From Planctomycetota bacterium (GTDB lineage Bacteria; Planctomycetota; Phycisphaerae; Sedimentisphaerales; SM23-30), in contig JAKQBU010000554.1 of the NCBI GenBank assembly GCA_029573975.1, forward strand, positions 1 through 5,443: DNA of 5,443 nucleotides. The letters are read 5' to 3'. How positions within the stretch are numbered: position 1 is the stretch's first letter; each line of letters begins with the position of its first letter. This document shows positions 3,451 through 5,443 of this stretch, piece after piece. A model generated the notes under the pieces. That model was not told the origin of the DNA and ran no database searches. It saw only the letters and a list, made by a program, of their open reading frames with translations. Both the position numbers and the translations under genes were made by a program.

Positions 3451-5443
3451 TCACTTGCCTGGGATTGTCAATATCTGGCATTTGCCCGGCTCTGATGGAA
3501 TCTCCAGCATCTGGTTGTTCAACTGAATCTGAACCGGATCAGTTTTTTCGTCGAAATCCGTCCTCCGTACCAAAACTTTATTCCCCAGCTTCAATCCCGA
3601 AACCACCGGCCCCATGGTTTTGGGAACATCAAAGGATACCGGCTGACCATAATCCAGAAAATCCTTATATTCCAGTGCCGCCGCATACACCTCATGCAAA
3701 GGCGTCAGCTCCTGCGCAAATTCCGGATTCGTGCACCACAGAAAAAACGTATCATGCCCCCGCAGCAGCATATGCCATAACAGCTCCTGATACTTTTCCC
3801 GGCTGAAGGGACTCACCGGTGGTTCCGGTTTTTCGCGAATTTCGATGACCGTGCCATGCACAAACGAAATCAATGGGATCCGCCCCGGCGTATGCTCCCC
3901 CGCATTGCTGGCCACCAGCAGCATGTTATAAAACCAGCGGTAATCACCGTTTACATAATCATACCAGGTATAAATCGGCGACCACGGATAGACAGGCGGC
4001 ATGGCAAACGTATATCCGGTCGGCCCAAATTCCGGAAACCACTCCCGGTACCTGGCCCGCTGATCCTCCAGTACCGGAATCCCTTCCGCCGCCGGCTTCT
4101 CAAAATAATCGTACCAGTACCGGTACCCGTTATGCGGATATACCGCATAATTGCCCACCAGCGATGCTGGAAAATACGCCTTCACCGGATCGGCAAACAC
4201 CGCCTTCTGCATCCGGCTGCGAATAGTCCGCAGTTCCTTTTGAAATTCCCGGAAATCCTCGATGTTCGCAATATGCTCCCGGCACCGCCGGCATTTTTTG
4301 CTGTGGGCCCAGGCATCGTTCCACTCGATCGGCCCGTCGATCTCCCAGTCCGCGAAAATAAAATCCACCCCGATCCCCGCCGCCTTATACCCCCGCAAAA
4401 AATACTCCACCTGCTCCTTCATCGCCGGATAGCGGAACTCCAGCGCAAAGGGGCAACCCATCTTCTGCCCCCCAAATGAATCGTCATAAAACGGCTGGCC
4501 GTCCGGATCCACATGAAACGTCTTCTCATCCCCGTTGAAAAAACTGTACAAACAGGCGTTAGCATTTACATTCACCCGCAGCCCCAGCTTCTTCTGCAGC
4601 GCCCCGATCCGCAGCCCCTCCGCCAGCGTCCCTTCCTTCGCCCCGTAGTCCCAGTTCACGCACATCGCGATCCCCCGGTTATCCAGTTGCCGCAGTACCT
4701 CTTCGGCATCCCCATCGGTCAGCCCGGCCAAACTACCCATAATCGGCCATAAATACAGCCCCAGCCGCTCCCCCCGCCCAAACCGCAGCGGCCGGGTGTT
4801 CTCCAGCGTCAACCGCAGATTCTCCGGCAGGTTCGCCAGCGGCTTCTCCTTCGCCTGCACATGAAACAGCCGCGTCTCCCCCATTCCAGCAGTCACTTCG
4901 ATTTCCGCTTGCCCATCTACATTGCGAACCAAAACCACATTCCCCGTCCCCAAATCAACAATCTGCCCAACCTCGAAAGGCAAATCTCCCACCCGGACCG
5001 TCGTGGCATCCGAGGCTGCCTCATGATTAATCACAAATAAAAACCCTTCTCGCTCATTCGCCCGCAGCGACGCCTCAATATCCGGATTGCTCGAATACAC
5101 ATGGCTGCGAACCCCCGCCGCTTCCGTCATCGCCCGCAGCAGCCCCCGCAACTGCTCCCGCGCCGCCGGATTCGGATCCTGCCACGTCTTGAAATACGTA
5201 TCCTGCAAACAGAATCCCAGCAGAAACGCCTGCCCGCCACCCACCTTACGCCTCACCACCCCCGGCTGACCCGCATCGGTTTTCGCCAGCACCTCCCCGC
5301 CGCCCACCGTGCACCCGCGCGGACTCACCAGCTCCACCTCCAGCGACTGCCCCAAAACTTCACCCGCCAGCCGGTCCGTCTTATACACCGTCTCATCCAG
5401 CGGCTCCGCCGGCCGGTTCGCCCACATCCCCGGATGCGTATTC
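3451..5443 (-). CDS. Large glycosidase-like multi-domain protein, C-terminal part (5' end outside window)
   Basis: The minus frame ends with TGA at 3453-3451 and is open through the right edge, so the ATG at 5427 is probably internal (NTHPG precedes it). Numbering from that Met (658 residues), residues 1-100 resemble the GATase-like trimerisation domain of GH42 beta-galactosidases (VSPRG..., VGGGQAFLLGFCLQDTYF). Residues about 105-195 resemble the following beta-sandwich (FLFVINHEA, LGTGNVV, GETRLFHV). Residues about 222-590 look like a further (beta/alpha)8-type region: LGLYLWPIMGSLAG, GIAMCVNWD, LRVNVNANACLY, VDFIFADWEIDGP (D360, E362, D364 as candidate acidic residues) and a CRRC pair (C379, C382). 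A short beta-rich tail closes the protein. No signal peptide is visible because the true N-terminus is missing. Carbohydrate cleavage is inferred from domain resemblance; I do not recognise the exact family or substrate. Confidence 0.8.
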   Translation of the reverse strand, partial: NTHPGMWANRPAEPLDETVYKTDRLAGEVLGQSLEVELVSPRGCTVGGGEVLAKTDAGQPGVVRRKVGGGQAFLLGFCLQDTYFKTWQDPNPAAREQLRGLLRAMTEAAGVRSHVYSSNPDIEASLRANEREGFLFVINHEAASDATTVRVGDLPFEVGQIVDLGTGNVVLVRNVDGQAEIEVTAGMGETRLFHVQAKEKPLANLPENLRLTLENTRPLRFGRGERLGLYLWPIMGSLAGLTDGDAEEVLRQLDNRGIAMCVNWDYGAKEGTLAEGLRIGALQKKLGLRVNVNANACLYSFFNGDEKTFHVDPDGQPFYDDSFGGQKMGCPFALEFRYPAMKEQVEYFLRGYKAAGIGVDFIFADWEIDGPIEWNDAWAHSKKCRRCREHIANIEDFREFQKELRTIRSRMQKAVFADPVKAYFPASLVGNYAVYPHNGYRYWYDYFEKPAAEGIPVLEDQRARYREWFPEFGPTGYTFAMPPVYPWSPIYTWYDYVNGDYRWFYNMLLVASNAGEHTPGRIPLISFVHGTVIEIREKPEPPVSPFSREKYQELLWHMLLRGHDTFFLWCTNPEFAQELTPLHEVYAAALEYKDFLDYGQPVSFDVPKTMGPVVSGLKLGNKVLVRRTDFDEKTDPVQIQLNNQMLEIPSEPGKCQILTIPGK

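Noticed and set aside
3856..4479. 207-codon plus-strand open frame opposite the glycosidase-like gene
   Set aside because: It is Pro/Arg/His-rich, as expected for the antisense of a GC-rich gene, and matches no family. The minus frame has clear domain signatures.

Overview
The window looks like a bacterial chromosome segment with moderately high GC genes (strong G/C preference at third codon positions) separated by very AT-rich intergenic DNA. The organism cannot be named with certainty. The mix of a MiaB with an enlarged TRAM domain, a short-form ThiC and a large multi-domain glycosidase-like protein of a kind I associate with Planctomycetes (Phycisphaerae) or related PVC bacteria makes an anaerobic planctomycete-like host a reasonable, low-confidence guess. 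Weak or absent Shine-Dalgarno sequences in front of the genes agree with that.

Layout. Bases 1-106 probably hold the last codons of an unidentified plus-strand gene. Bases 107-540 are a non-coding, AT-rich, strongly strand-asymmetric island (12 G against 56 C between 127 and 345) with three separate direct-repeat blocks: an 11-base motif repeated at 21 bases, a 21-base tandem duplication, and four units at an exact 33-base period that end about 60 bases before miaB. miaB (541-1956, plus) encodes the tRNA ms2i6A methylthiotransferase, with all six cluster cysteines. A 123-base gap carries a good sigma70-type promoter and a 5' leader that can fold into a long hairpin. It leads into thiC (2080-3364, plus), the HMP-phosphate synthase of thiamine biosynthesis. 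All recognised ThiC motifs are present, but the reading frame is broken near codon 37. An 86-base convergent gap (3365-3450) holds a perfect 20-base AT palindrome and a GC-rich hairpin. The rest (3451-5443, minus) is the C-terminal 663 codons of a large protein that continues past the window edge. It shows GH42-type accessory domains followed by a second region that looks like a (beta/alpha)8 barrel of unrecognised family.

The genes are not an obvious functional unit. miaB and thiC both encode radical-SAM [4Fe-4S] enzymes and lie on the same strand, but thiC appears to have its own promoter. The glycosidase-like gene is convergent and presumably belongs to a carbohydrate-use locus outside the window. 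I saw no tRNA, rRNA, CRISPR array or insertion sequence. The most useful leads are the thiC frameshift, the structured thiC leader that is not a TPP riboswitch, the repeat island, and the possible two-barrel glycosidase.
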